From Streptomyces deccanensis (GTDB lineage Bacteria > Actinomycetota > Actinomycetes > Streptomycetales > Streptomycetaceae): DNA of 64,000 nucleotides. Shown in pieces: positions 36,123 to 44,901 of this stretch. The number at the start of each line of letters is the position of its first letter. Positions within the stretch are counted from its first letter, which is position 1. Position numbers and translations under genes: made by a program. The notes below the pieces were generated by a model. The model saw nothing but the letters and a program-made list of their open reading frames with translations. It made no database searches and was not told the origin of the DNA. The stretch is from positions 8,804,001 through 8,868,000 of the forward strand of contig NZ_CP092431.1 of the NCBI RefSeq assembly GCF_022385335.1, in the 5' to 3' direction.

Positions 36123-37763
36123 GTGACCGCCACCCTCGTCGTCAAGAACCTCGCCGCCGGACACGGCGACCGCCCGCTCTTCTCCGGGCTGGACCTCGTA
36201 GTCGCCCCCGGAGACGTCATCGGCCTGGTCGGCGCCAACGGCGCGGGCAAATCCACCCTCCTCCGCCTCCTCGCCGGACTGCTCCCACCGGAGGAGGGCG
36301 AGCTGCGGCTGTCCCCGCCCACGGCGACCGTGGGACACCTGCCGCAGGAACCGGAGCGGCGGGCGGGCGAGACCGTACGGGAGTTCCTGGCCCGGCGCAC
36401 GGGCGTGGCCGAGGCCCAGCGGATCATGGACGAGGCCACCCAGGCGCTGGTGGAGGGCGCGCCGGGCGCCGACGACGCGTACTCGGTGAGCCTGGAGCGC
36501 TGGCTCGATCTGGGCGGCGCCGATCTCGACGAGCGGGCGGAGGAGGTCGCCGACACCCTCGGTCTCGGCGTCGACCTGGACCAGCCGATGACCAGCCTCT
36601 CCGGCGGCCAGGCCGCCCGCGCCGGACTCGCCTCGCTGCTCCTCTCCCGCTACGACGTCTTCCTCCTCGACGAGCCCACCAACGACCTCGACCTGGACGG
36701 CCTGGACCGACTCGAACGCTTCGTCTCCGGCCTGCGCGCGGGCACGGTCGTCGTCAGCCACGACCGCGAGTTCCTCACCCGCACGGTCACCAAGGTCCTC
36801 GAACTCGATCTCGCCCAGAACCAGATCAACCTCTACGGCGGTGGCTACGAGGCCTACCTGGAGGAACGCGAGACGGCCCGCCGGCACGCCCGCGAGGACT
36901 ACGAGGAGTACGCCGACAAGAAGGCCGCCCTCCAGGACCGCGCCCAGACGCAGCGCTCCTGGATGGACAAGGGCGTCAAGAACGCCCGGCGCAAGGCGGG
37001 CAACGACAACGACAAGATCGGCCGCAAGTTCCGCAGCGAGGCGAGCGAGAAGCAGGCCGCCAAGGCCCGGCAGACCCAGCGCATGATCGAACGGCTCGAC
37101 GTGGTGGAGGAGCCGCGCAAGGAGTGGGAGCTGCGCATGGAGATCGCGGCGGCCCCGCGCTCCGGTGCCGTGGTCGCCACGATGCGCGACGCGGAGGTGC
37201 GGCGCGGCGACTTCGCCTTCGGCCCGGTCTCACTGCAGATCGACTGGGCCGACCGCATCGCCATCACCGGTGCGAACGGCGCCGGCAAGTCGACGCTCCT
37301 GGGCGCGCTGCTCGGCCGGGTCCCCCTGGACTCGGGCCACGCCGCCCTGGGCTCCGGTGTCCTGGTCGGCGAGGTCGACCAGGCCCGTGCCCTCTTCCAC
37401 GGCCCCGAGTCCCTCCTCGACGCCTTCTGCGCGGCCGTCCCCGACACCGAGCCCGCCGAGGTCCGCACCCTGCTCGCCAAGTTCGGCCTCAAGGCGGCCC
37501 ACGTCCTGCGCCCGGCGATCACCCTCTCCCCGGGAGAACGCACCCGCGCGGCGCTCGCACTGCTCCAAGGCCGAGGAGTCAACCTCCTGATCCTCGACGA
37601 GCCCACCAACCACCTGGACCTCCCCGCGATCGAACAACTGGAGTCGGCCCTCGACACCTACGAGGGCACGCTGCTCCTGGTGACCCACGACCGCCGCATG
37701 CTGGACGCGGTGAGGGTGACCCGCCGATTGACGGTGGAGTCGGGCAAGGTGACGGAGAACTGA
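36123..37763 (+). CDS. ABC-F family ATPase (second copy in window)
   Basis: 546 aa, two ABC domains. Domain 1: GANGAGKST, LSGGQAARAG, FLLDEPTND. The linker (about 230-330) is strongly basic (KGVKNARRKAGNDNDKIGRK) as in ribosome-binding ABC-F proteins. Domain 2: GANGAGKST, a divergent signature LSPGERTRA in place of LSGGQ, and LILDEPTNHLD. It differs from the ABC-F protein at 14.3 kb in linker and leader: this one has no long 5' leader and appears leaderless. It may be a housekeeping translation factor or resistance protein. Confidence 0.9.
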   Translation: MTATLVVKNLAAGHGDRPLFSGLDLVVAPGDVIGLVGANGAGKSTLLRLLAGLLPPEEGELRLSPPTATVGHLPQEPERRAGETVREFLARRTGVAEAQRIMDEATQALVEGAPGADDAYSVSLERWLDLGGADLDERAEEVADTLGLGVDLDQPMTSLSGGQAARAGLASLLLSRYDVFLLDEPTNDLDLDGLDRLERFVSGLRAGTVVVSHDREFLTRTVTKVLELDLAQNQINLYGGGYEAYLEERETARRHAREDYEEYADKKAALQDRAQTQRSWMDKGVKNARRKAGNDNDKIGRKFRSEASEKQAAKARQTQRMIERLDVVEEPRKEWELRMEIAAAPRSGAVVATMRDAEVRRGDFAFGPVSLQIDWADRIAITGANGAGKSTLLGALLGRVPLDSGHAALGSGVLVGEVDQARALFHGPESLLDAFCAAVPDTEPAEVRTLLAKFGLKAAHVLRPAITLSPGERTRAALALLQGRGVNLLILDEPTNHLDLPAIEQLESALDTYEGTLLLVTHDRRMLDAVRVTRRLTVESGKVTEN

Positions 37764-37805
37764 GAGCGCGTTGCCGGGTGCGGGTGGGTGGAGGCTTCTC
37801 GCGGG

Positions 37806-37843
37806 CCTGGAAAAAGCCGGGGCGCAGCCCCGCTTTTTCCAGG
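37806..37843. terminator. Strong convergent hairpin terminator
   Basis: CCTGGAAAAAGCCGGGGC and GCCCCGCTTTTTCCAGG pair around a GCA loop with a single bulge. The hairpin lies between the ABC-F gene (stop 37763) and the converging tex gene, and is embedded in the dispersed repeat. Confidence 0.85.
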
Positions 37844-37950
37844 GGCGCGGGGAACTGCGCGATCAGCCCCCACCGGACGGACGCCTGGGGGTCATAGGGG
37901 CGCAGCCCCTGAGGGATGGGACGGGTAGGGGCGGCGGGGGCGAGAAAACC
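37841..37950 (-). repeat. Dispersed intergenic repeat, copy 3 (composite)
   Basis: Positions 37841-37866 carry the CAGGGGCGCGGGGAACTGCG core. Positions 37896-37950 are the reverse complement of 25984-26040 with only a few differences. The repeat overlaps the frameshifted end of the tex reading frame. Confidence 0.75.
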
Positions 37951-40358
37951 CCCGCCGACACCTCAGCCCCGCTTCTTGTCCACCAACCCCGCCCGCCGCA
38001 ACGCATCAGCCATCGCACTGTTCGAAGGAGCCGGCGCGGACGACCCCCTTGCCGGCCCCCACCCCCACGCCCCTGCTGCCGAGGCGCCTGCCCCCCACGG
38101 GAACCCCGCTGAGACCGAGCCCCTCCACCGCCGGCCTGCCCGGCGGACGCCCCCTTCGGCGCCGCCTCGTCGTCCAACCGCAGCGTCAACGAGATCCGCT
38201 TCCGCGGAATGTCGACGTCGAGCACCTTCACCTTCACGATGTCCCCGGGCTTGACCACGTCCCGCGGATCCTTCACGAACGTCCTGGACAGCGCGGAGAC
38301 ATGCGCCAGCCCGTCCTGGTGGACACCGACGTCGATGAACGCCCCGAACGCCGCGACGTTCGTCACGACCCCCTCCAGGACCATCCCGGACTCAAGGTCG
38401 GAGATCTTCTCGACGCCCTCCTTGAAGGTGGCCGTCTTGAAGGCCGGCCGGGGGTCACGCCCCGGCTTCTCCAGTTCCTTCAGAATGTCCGACACGGTCG
38501 GCAGACCGAAGGTCTCGTCCACGAAGTCGTGCGGCTTCAGCGAGCGGAGCACGCCCGTGTTGCCGATGAGCGCCGCCACCTCCTGCCCGGAGGTCTTCAC
38601 CATCCGCCGTACGACGGGGTACGCCTCGGGGTGCACGCTGGACGCGTCCAGCGGGTCGGAGCCGCCCCGGATCCGCAGGAAGCCCGCGCACTGCTCGTAC
38701 GCCTTGGGGCCGAGCCGCGCCACGCCCTTCAGCTCGGAGCGCGAGGTGAAGGGGCCGTTGGCGTCGCGGTGGGCCACGATGTTCTCCGCGAGCCCGGAGG
38801 AGATGCCGGAGACCCGGGCCAGCAGCGGCGCGGAGGCCGTGTTCACGTCCACGCCCACGCCGTTCACACAGTCCTCCACCACTGCGTCCAGTGAACGCGA
38901 CAGCTTCACCTCGGACAGGTCGTGCTGGTACTGACCGACACCGATCGACTTGGGGTCGATCTTGACCAGCTCGGCCAGCGGGTCCTGCAGACGGCGCGCG
39001 ATGGAGACGGCGCCCCGCAGCGAGACGTCCATCCCGGGCAGCTCCTGCGAGGCGAACGCCGACGCCGAGTACACCGACGCCCCCGCCTCCGACACCATCA
39101 CCTTGGTGAGCTTCAACTCCGCGTGCCTGGTGATCAGTTCACCGGCGAGCTTGTCGGTCTCCCGGGACGCCGTGCCGTTGCCGATCGCGATCAGCTCGAC
39201 CGCGTGCTCCTTGGCCAGGCGCGCCAGCTTGGCGATGGCCTCGTCCCACTTGTTGGCCGGGACGTGCGGGTAGATGACGTCGGTGGCGACGACCTTGCCG
39301 GTGCCGTCCACCACGGCGACCTTCACACCCGTGCGGAAGCCGGGGTCCAGGCCCAGCGTCGCGCGGGTCCCGGCCGGGGCGGCGAGGAGCAGGTCGCGCA
39401 GGTTCGCCGCGAACACGTTCACCGCCTCGTCCTCGGCGGCCGTCCGCAGCCGCAGCCGCAGGTCGATGCCGAGGTGGACGAGGATGCGGGTCCGCCACGC
39501 CCAACGGACCGTGTCCGTCAGCCACTTGTCGGCCGGCCGGCCGCGGTCGGCGATCTGGAAGCGATGCGCGACGATCCCCTCGTACGAGGAGGGTCCAGGC
39601 TGGTCGGAGGGCTCCTCCGGCTCCAGGACGAGATCGAGGACGTCCTCCTTCTCACCGCGCAGCATCGCCAGGATGCGGTGGGACGGCAGCTCGGTGAACG
39701 GCTCCGCGAAGTCGAAGTAGTCGGCGAACTTGGCGCCCGCCTCCTCCTTGCCCTCCTTGACCTTGGCGGCGAGCCGGCCCCGTACCCACATGCGCTCGCG
39801 CAGCTCGCCGATCAGGTCGGCGTCCTCGGAGAACCGCTCGGTGAGGATCGCCCGCGCGCCGTCCAGGGCGGCCTGCGGGTCGGTGACGCCCTTGTCGGCG
39901 TCCACGAACGCCGCGGCGGCGGCCAGCGGCTCGACGCCCGGGTCGCCGAGCAGACCGTCGGCCAGCGGTTCGAGACCGGCCTCGCGGGCGATCTGCGCCT
40001 TGGTGCGCCGCTTCGGCTTGAAGGGGAGGTAGATGTCCTCCAGGCGGGCCTTGGTCTCGGCGCCGCGGATCCGCTCCTCGATCTCGGGCGTCAACTTGCC
40101 CTGCTCGCGCACCGAGTCCAGGATCGCGGTCCGCCGCTCCTCCAGCTCCCGCAGATAGCGCAGCCGCTCCTCGAGCGTGCGCAGCTGCGCGTCGTCGAGC
40201 ATCTCGGTCGCTTCCTTGCGGTAGCGGGCGATGAAGGGCACGGTCGAACCGCCGTCGAGCAGCTCCACCGCGGCCTTGACCTGCCGCTCCCGTACGCCGA
40301 GCTCCTCGGCGATCCTGCCTTCGATGGACCGTACTTCGATGGACCCGGGTGTCGTCAC
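37863..40358 (-). CDS. tex: Tex-family RNA-binding transcription accessory protein, with apparent frameshift near the end
   Basis: Tex N-terminal helical domain, a YqgF-like RNase H domain ([16 protein letters not shown]), helix-hairpin-helix ([22 protein letters not shown]) and a C-terminal S1 RNA-binding domain ([31 protein letters not shown], in parts). The GTG at 40358 ([11 protein letters not shown]) is preferred; GGAGAAGG lies 12 bases upstream. After the Gly/Arg/Gln-rich tail the open frame runs on to 37863 with non-family residues, while the -1 frame encodes a natural Tex ending, [20 protein letters not shown], and stops at 37963. One base is therefore missing, or the ribosome shifts, in the G-rich run 38041-38075. 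The likely true end is 37963. Confidence 0.88.
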   Translation of the reverse strand: MTTPGSIEVRSIEGRIAEELGVRERQVKAAVELLDGGSTVPFIARYRKEATEMLDDAQLRTLEERLRYLRELEERRTAILDSVREQGKLTPEIEERIRGAETKARLEDIYLPFKPKRRTKAQIAREAGLEPLADGLLGDPGVEPLAAAAAFVDADKGVTDPQAALDGARAILTERFSEDADLIGELRERMWVRGRLAAKVKEGKEEAGAKFADYFDFAEPFTELPSHRILAMLRGEKEDVLDLVLEPEEPSDQPGPSSYEGIVAHRFQIADRGRPADKWLTDTVRWAWRTRILVHLGIDLRLRLRTAAEDEAVNVFAANLRDLLLAAPAGTRATLGLDPGFRTGVKVAVVDGTGKVVATDVIYPHVPANKWDEAIAKLARLAKEHAVELIAIGNGTASRETDKLAGELITRHAELKLTKVMVSEAGASVYSASAFASQELPGMDVSLRGAVSIARRLQDPLAELVKIDPKSIGVGQYQHDLSEVKLSRSLDAVVEDCVNGVGVDVNTASAPLLARVSGISSGLAENIVAHRDANGPFTSRSELKGVARLGPKAYEQCAGFLRIRGGSDPLDASSVHPEAYPVVRRMVKTSGQEVAALIGNTGVLRSLKPHDFVDETFGLPTVSDILKELEKPGRDPRPAFKTATFKEGVEKISDLESGMVLEGVVTNVAAFGAFIDVGVHQDGLAHVSALSRTFVKDPRDVVKPGDIVKVKVLDVDIPRKRISLTLRLDDEAAPKGASAGQAGGGGARSQRGSRGGQAPRQQGRGGGGRQGGRPRRLLRTVRWLMRCGGRGWWTRSGAEVSAGVFSPPPPLPVPSLRGCAPMTPRRPSGGG

Positions 40359-40450
40359 GTTCCCGTACCGCCTTCTCCACTGAGGTTGCGCGGCAATTGT
40401 GGCAGGTGGCACGGACACCGGGGGCTCAGGGAGGGAAACGCACGGCCGGG

Positions 40451-40517
40451 ACGGCGAGAGAGCCGGATGGCGGGAGAGCCGGTACAGCGGGGGAGCCGGA
40501 CAGCGGGGAGCCGGACG
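40451..40517. repeat. Four tandem copies of a GGAGAGCCGGA unit
   Basis: Units of 16-18 bases with the core GGGAGAGCCGGA recur four times upstream of tex and run into the hairpin at 40506. Confidence 0.6.
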
Positions 40518-40537
40518 CGATCGCGCGTCCGGCTCCC
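40506..40537. terminator. Perfect 14-bp hairpin after the LPFR gene
   Basis: GGGAGCCGGACGCG (40506-40519) and CGCGTCCGGCTCCC (40524-40537) pair perfectly around ATCG. It lies 37 bases beyond the stop of the LPFR small protein gene on the minus strand. A second 8-bp hairpin, CCGGCCCG/CGGGCCGG, is at 40548-40567. Confidence 0.8.
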
Positions 40538-40573
40538 ATGCTCACGCCCGGCCCGTCCTCGGGCCGGCCTTCC

Positions 40574-40717
40574 TCAGGCCCGGCGGGCCCGCCCGGTGCG
40601 GCGCGTCGAACTCGACGCGCCTCCGAAGAGCCGGGCCACGGCCCGGAACGGCAGCGTGACCACCGTCGCGATGGCTCCACCGATCTGCCGCAACACGTCT
40701 GCGATCGCACGGAACAC
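40574..40717 (-). CDS. LPFR motif small protein
   Basis: 47 aa, MFRAIADVLRQIGG start, an amphipathic/hydrophobic helix (AIATVVTLPFRAVARLFGGA) and a basic tail (RRTGRARR). The LPFRAVARLFGGA segment is the hallmark of a conserved family of tiny Streptomyces proteins of unknown role, probably membrane-associated. The GTG at 40717 has GGGGAG 4 bases upstream. Confidence 0.75.
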   Translation of the reverse strand: MFRAIADVLRQIGGAIATVVTLPFRAVARLFGGASSSTRRTGRARRA

Positions 40718-40804
40718 GTAACTCCCCTTTCGTCTCCCGGCTGGCTGGGCCAGGAACGATCGGGTACCGCGCCCGGCACCGTTCATGCCTGTGTCATCCG
40801 TGCG

Positions 40805-41671
40805 TCAGCTCTTGGCGATCATCCCCGCCGGAAACGCCCCCGCGCCGAGCAGCGTCGTCACCAGGCCGCTCATCAGCTCGGTGAGCCGCTGCACCCCGGC
40901 CGCGCCCAGACGCTCGTACGGGGCCAGGTCCAGTCGGTCCGTCGCGTCCTCGATCTCCCCGCGGAGGGCGACGCCCGCCTCCGTCAGCCCGCCCTCGGTG
41001 TCGAGCAGCCCGCGCTCCCGGAGCCGGGCGCAGGCAGCGTCCCAGTCGTCCCGCGTCCAGCCGCGCGTGGCGGTGGCCCACTTCGGGGACATGCCCTTCC
41101 CGGTCGCGGCGTGGCTGGCCAGCGCCTCGACCGGGTCGAGACCGGCGTCGAGGAGCACGGCGAGATGTCCGTCGCCCCGGTGCTCGCGCAGCAGGGTGGC
41201 CGCGTGCCAGAGCGCGAGATGGGGGCGCTCGGGTACGGGGAGATCGGCGTGCGCCGCGTACAGGGGGCGCGCGGTCCGCACGCACGCTTCCGTGGCGCGC
41301 AGCGCCAGCTCCGCCGCCTCGGCGACCTCCTCGGAGGCGATCAGCTCCTCGCCGAGCAGTCGTCGCAGCGTGGCGTCGACGGCCCGCTCACGGGCCGCCA
41401 GCACCACGGCCGGCGACGCGGTCTTCCACACGGCGGGCACGTGCTCCGCCACCAGCTCGTGACGGAAGTTGAAGAACGTCGCCGTCACCACGCCCGCTCC
41501 GACGCCGCCCAGCGCGGCGGCCCGTACGGCGAAGTACGCCGCCTTCGGGTCCTCGATCCCCACGGCGGCCAGCTCCCGCCCGAGGTCCGGCGAGAAGTAG
41601 TGCGCGGAGTGGAACGGATTGAGGAGGCTGTGGCAGCGCCGCCCGGCGCGCTCCGGCAGGGATGAGGTCAT
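40805..41671 (-). CDS. SCO6745-family protein
   Basis: 288 aa, largely alpha-helical. Recognised from the family opening ERAGRRCHSLLNPFHSAHYF and a C-terminal winged-helix-like part (WDAACARLRERGLLDTEGGLTEAG). The function is unknown; the C-terminal segment resembles MarR-type winged helices, so DNA binding is possible. The start ATG at 41671 has no clear ribosome site. Confidence 0.8.
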   Translation of the reverse strand: MTSSLPERAGRRCHSLLNPFHSAHYFSPDLGRELAAVGIEDPKAAYFAVRAAALGGVGAGVVTATFFNFRHELVAEHVPAVWKTASPAVVLAARERAVDATLRRLLGEELIASEEVAEAAELALRATEACVRTARPLYAAHADLPVPERPHLALWHAATLLREHRGDGHLAVLLDAGLDPVEALASHAATGKGMSPKWATATRGWTRDDWDAACARLRERGLLDTEGGLTEAGVALRGEIEDATDRLDLAPYERLGAAGVQRLTELMSGLVTTLLGAGAFPAGMIAKS

Positions 41672-41794
41672 ACCAGCAGGTTACCGACTGGTTGGTACGC
41701 GGGCGGAGGGCGGTCCTGCCCGACTCCCGCGATGGCAGGAAAGGTGGGGTACTCGTCATTGCGGTCATGCCCCGGCCGCCCAAGAATCGAAGGC

Positions 41795-42754
41795 ATGCGA
41801 ACAGTCCTGTTCCTCCTCTTCGACGGCGTGCAGAGCCTCGACGTCACCGGCCCGCTGGAGGTCTTCGCCGGTGCGGAACAGCACACGCCGGGGACCTACC
41901 GCGTCAGCACGGCCTCCCTGGACGGCGCACCCGTGCGCACCAGCAGCGGCCTCACCCTGGTCCCGGACCAGGCCCTCGCCGCCGCTCCCGCCCCGCACAC
42001 CGTGCTCGTCCCGGGCGGCCAGGGCACGCGGAATCCAGCCCCCGGGGTCGTCGACTGGCTGCGCGAGCACGGTCCGCGCGCGGAGCGGCTGGTCTCGGTC
42101 TGCACCGGCGCCATCCTGCTGGCCGAGGCGGGCTTCCTGGACGGCCGCCGGGCGACCACCCACTGGGCGTACTGCGAGACACTGGCCCGCCGGCACCCGG
42201 CGATCGAGGTCGACCCCGACCCCATCTACGTCCGTGACGGGCACATCGCCACCTCCGCCGGCGTCACCTCCGGCATCGACCTCGCCCTGGCGCTCGTCGA
42301 GGAGGACATCGGCCGTGAGGCCGCCCTCACCCTCGCCCGTCATCTCGTCGTGTTCCTGCGCCGCCCGGGCAACCAGGCCCAGTTCAGCGCCCAGCTCGCG
42401 GCCCAGACCGCGCAACGGGAACCGCTGCGCGAGGTCCAGCGATGGATCACCGAGCACCCCGGCGACGACCTGAGCGTCGAGCACCTGGCCGCCCGTGCCC
42501 GCCTCTCGCCCCGCCACTTCGCCCGCGCCTTCCGGACCGAGACGGGCATGACCCCGGGCCGCTACGTCGACCGCGTCCGTCTCGAACACGCCCGCCGTCT
42601 GCTGGAGGACACCTCCGACGGAGTGGAGGAGATCTCCCGCACCTGCGGCTACGGCACCGCCGAGGCCATGCGCCGCGCCTTCGTGAAGGCCCTCGCCACC
42701 TCCCCGGCGGAGTACCGCCGCCGCTTCCGCCCGGCCGCCTCGCCCGCCCACTGA
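41795..42754 (+). CDS. GlxA-type regulator: DJ-1/PfpI domain plus AraC helix-turn-helix
   Basis: 319 aa. Residues 1-190 are a class-I glutamine-amidotransferase-like (DJ-1/PfpI) domain with VPGG and the nucleophile-elbow Cys in SVCTGAILLAEAG. Residues about 210-310 carry two AraC helix-turn-helices (LSVEHLAARARLSPRHFARAF; GVEEISRTCGYGTAEAMRRAF). Relatives sense small molecules and control transport or catabolism. The ATG at 41795 is preferred by alignment to the usual start; the ribosome site is poor. A second DJ-1/PfpI gene lies downstream at 44248, now separated by an IS110 element; before insertion the gap was about 48 bases. Confidence 0.88.
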   Translation: MRTVLFLLFDGVQSLDVTGPLEVFAGAEQHTPGTYRVSTASLDGAPVRTSSGLTLVPDQALAAAPAPHTVLVPGGQGTRNPAPGVVDWLREHGPRAERLVSVCTGAILLAEAGFLDGRRATTHWAYCETLARRHPAIEVDPDPIYVRDGHIATSAGVTSGIDLALALVEEDIGREAALTLARHLVVFLRRPGNQAQFSAQLAAQTAQREPLREVQRWITEHPGDDLSVEHLAARARLSPRHFARAFRTETGMTPGRYVDRVRLEHARRLLEDTSDGVEEISRTCGYGTAEAMRRAFVKALATSPAEYRRRFRPAASPAH

Positions 42755-42806
42755 AAGGATTCCCAATGGAGTTGTCAACCCGCGTTGGTGACTCGCTGTG
42801 AGCGTG

Positions 42807-44018
42807 TCAGCCCAGCATGACGGGGGTCTGCGGTGCCGTGAGTTCGAAGGCGCGGCCGTCGCGTATGAGTGCCCACAGGACGTTCAGGCGGCGTCGTGCG
42901 AGGGCGATGATTGCCTGCTTGTGGCCCTTGCCCTCGGCTCGTTTGCGCTCGTAGAAGGCTTTGGAGACGGGGCAGGAGCGGGCGGCGACCATGGCGGACA
43001 TGTAGAAGACCCGCAGCAGGCGTCGGCAGTAGCGGCGTGGGCGGCGCATGTTGCCGCTGATGCGTCCGGAGTCCTTGGGGACCGGGGCCAGGCCGGCGAC
43101 GCCGGCGAGGCGGTCAGCGCTGGCGAAGACGCTCAGGTCTCCGCCGGTGTGAGCGATGAACTCGGCGCCCAGGACGGGGCCGAGGCCGGGCATGCTCAGG
43201 ATGACCTCGGCGTGCGGGTGGTCGCGAAACCGGCCCTCGATCAGGGCGTCGGTCTCGGCGATCTCCTCGTCGAGGGCCATCACCTCCCTCGCGAGCCTGG
43301 CCACCATGGCGGCGGCCAGCTTCTCCCCGGCGACGGCGGTGTGCTGGGCCTCGGCGGCCTCCACCGCGGTGGCCGCAACGAGCTGATAGTTGCGGACCTT
43401 GCGGTTCTTCAGCCAGGTCGCGAGCCGGGTCCTGCCGACGCGCCGGAGGGCGGCCGGGGTCTGGTACTGCGTCAGCAGCACCAGGGCCGCCTTGGACGTC
43501 TTGTAGTCGAAGGCGCGTTCCAGGGCGGGGAAGTACTCCAGCATCTGGGCTCGCAGCCGGTTGATGGTCCTGGTGCGGTCGGCGGCCAGGTCCAGGCGGC
43601 GCGAGGTGAGGATGCGCAGGTCCACGGCGATGTCGTCGCCTCGGTGCACAGGTTCCAGGTCGCGGCGCATGCGGGCCTGGTCGGCGATGACGAAGGCGTC
43701 CTTGGCGTCGCTCTTGCCGTCGCCCCGGTAGGAGCCGGAGGCGTGATGGACGGTGCGGCCGGGGATGTAGAGGACCTGCTGGCCGTTGTCGGTCAGCAGC
43801 GCGATCATCAGCGCGGCCCCGCCGGCGTTGAGGTCGATCGCCCAGGTCACCGGGGCGCCGTCGCTCAGCTCCAGCACATCGGCGATCAGCTTCAGCAGCG
43901 CGGTCTCGTCGTTGTCCACCCGCCGCGACAGCCGGCGCTTGCCGTCCGCGTCGAGCACCACGCAGTGATGCGCGGCCTTGCCCGCATCCGTACCGGCCCA
44001 CAGCTCGGGCACGGCCAC
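42807..44018 (-). CDS. IS110-family transposase (DEDD / Transposase_20)
   Basis: 403 aa. An N-terminal RuvC-like DEDD domain (GTDAGKAAHHCVV; DLNAGGAALM; SDAKDAFVIADQAR) is followed by a coiled linker. A C-terminal Transposase_20 domain has the serine-recombinase-like region (LSMPGLGPVLGAEFIAHTGG; SGRISGNMRRPRRYCRRLL; then a Ser-containing ARSCPVSKAFYERKR). All key regions are intact and there is no frameshift, so it may be active. IS110 enzymes are now known to be guided by a bridge RNA encoded next to the transposase. Confidence 0.93.
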   Translation of the reverse strand: MAVPELWAGTDAGKAAHHCVVLDADGKRRLSRRVDNDETALLKLIADVLELSDGAPVTWAIDLNAGGAALMIALLTDNGQQVLYIPGRTVHHASGSYRGDGKSDAKDAFVIADQARMRRDLEPVHRGDDIAVDLRILTSRRLDLAADRTRTINRLRAQMLEYFPALERAFDYKTSKAALVLLTQYQTPAALRRVGRTRLATWLKNRKVRNYQLVAATAVEAAEAQHTAVAGEKLAAAMVARLAREVMALDEEIAETDALIEGRFRDHPHAEVILSMPGLGPVLGAEFIAHTGGDLSVFASADRLAGVAGLAPVPKDSGRISGNMRRPRRYCRRLLRVFYMSAMVAARSCPVSKAFYERKRAEGKGHKQAIIALARRRLNVLWALIRDGRAFELTAPQTPVMLG

Positions 44019-44220
44019 CTCCGAAGTCGTATCCGTTCACAGCCCAGCAGACGACCTCGCCAGCGTGTCCTTACCAAGCGATCTTGTGCCGCGCATCCCA
44101 ATGAGTGGTCGAGTCGTCGCGGGATGCCGAGCGGCCAATCCTTTCAAGCCACCAGTGGGCGGAAACCCATGAGCCACACCCAGCATCCCCGGGTCTTTCG
44201 ATCCTACGAGTGACCGAAAC
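44019..44220 (-). ncRNA. Candidate bridge-RNA region of the IS110 element
   Basis: In IS110 elements the bridge RNA lies in the long non-coding end upstream of the transposase. Here that end is about 200 bases. It contains a perfect 7-bp stem, GCATCCC/GGGATGC (44093-44099 and 44121-44127), around a 21-base internal loop, and a smaller CCAC-TG-GTGG hairpin. These are reasonable bridge-RNA loops; guide sequences were not assigned. Confidence 0.4.
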
Positions 44221-44247
44221 CAACCCACCTACAACGTAAGGAACCCC

Positions 44248-44883
44248 ATGCAGATCGCCATCGTCCTCTTCGACCGTTTCACCGCGCTCGACGCGGTGGG
44301 CCCCTACGAGACCCTCGGCCGTCTCCCCGACGCCGAACTCGTCTTCGTCGCCGAGGAGGCGGGCCCCGTCCGCTCCGACACCGGCGCGCTCGCGCTCGTC
44401 GCCGACAGGACGCTCGCCGAGGTCCCGCGTCCCGACGTCGTCGTGGTGCCGGGCGGCCCCGGCCAGTTCGCCCAGATGGAGAACGAGACCCTCTTCGACT
44501 GGCTGCGCACGGCCGACCGCGCGAGCACCTGGACGACCTCCGTGTGCACCGGCTCCCTGATCCTGGCCGGCGCCGGGCTCCTCGAAGGCCGCCGCGCCAC
44601 CTCGCACTGGCTGGCGCTGGACTTCCTGAAGCAGTACGGCGCCGAACCGACCGGGGAGCGGGTGGTGTTCGACGGCAAGTACGTCACCGCGGCCGGGGTG
44701 TCCTCCGGCATCGACATGGGCCTGACCCTGGTCGGCAGGATCGCGGGCGACGAGCATGCCATGGCCGTACAGCTGATGACCGAGTACGACCCGCAGCCGC
44801 CCTACGACGCGGGCGCCCCGCACAAGGCGCCGGCCCACCTCGTGGAGGAGTTCCGCACCAACAGCCGCTTCGCCCTGATGTGA
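44248..44883 (+). CDS. DJ-1/PfpI-family protein
   Basis: 211 aa, a single DJ-1/PfpI domain: opening QIAIVLFDRFTALDAVGPYE, VVVPGGPGQ, and the nucleophile-elbow Cys in SVCTGSLILAGAGLLEGRRATSHW (in parts). It closely parallels the first domain of the GlxA-type regulator upstream but lacks a DNA-binding domain. It might be an isonitrile-hydratase-like enzyme or a partner of that regulator. AAGGA lies 6 bases before the ATG. The IS110 element just upstream may have cut its original promoter or operon link. Confidence 0.87.
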   Translation: MQIAIVLFDRFTALDAVGPYETLGRLPDAELVFVAEEAGPVRSDTGALALVADRTLAEVPRPDVVVVPGGPGQFAQMENETLFDWLRTADRASTWTTSVCTGSLILAGAGLLEGRRATSHWLALDFLKQYGAEPTGERVVFDGKYVTAAGVSSGIDMGLTLVGRIAGDEHAMAVQLMTEYDPQPPYDAGAPHKAPAHLVEEFRTNSRFALM

Positions 44884-44901
44884 CCGCCGGCGGCCCCGCC
44901 C

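Larger units (their letters stand above)
42776..44226 (-). mobile_element. IS110-family insertion sequence
   Basis: The element carries one transposase gene on the minus strand. Its probable limits are two copies of CAACCC (42776-42781 and 44221-44226). Five bases inside each lies a subterminal inverted repeat, GGTGACTCG (42787-42795) and CGAGTGACC (44207-44215), 8 of 9 matching. This symmetry supports the ends and a size near 1.44 kb, normal for IS110. It separates two DJ-1 family genes. The long end is upstream of the transposase and the short end downstream, as in the IS110 rather than IS1111 subgroup. Confidence 0.8.
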
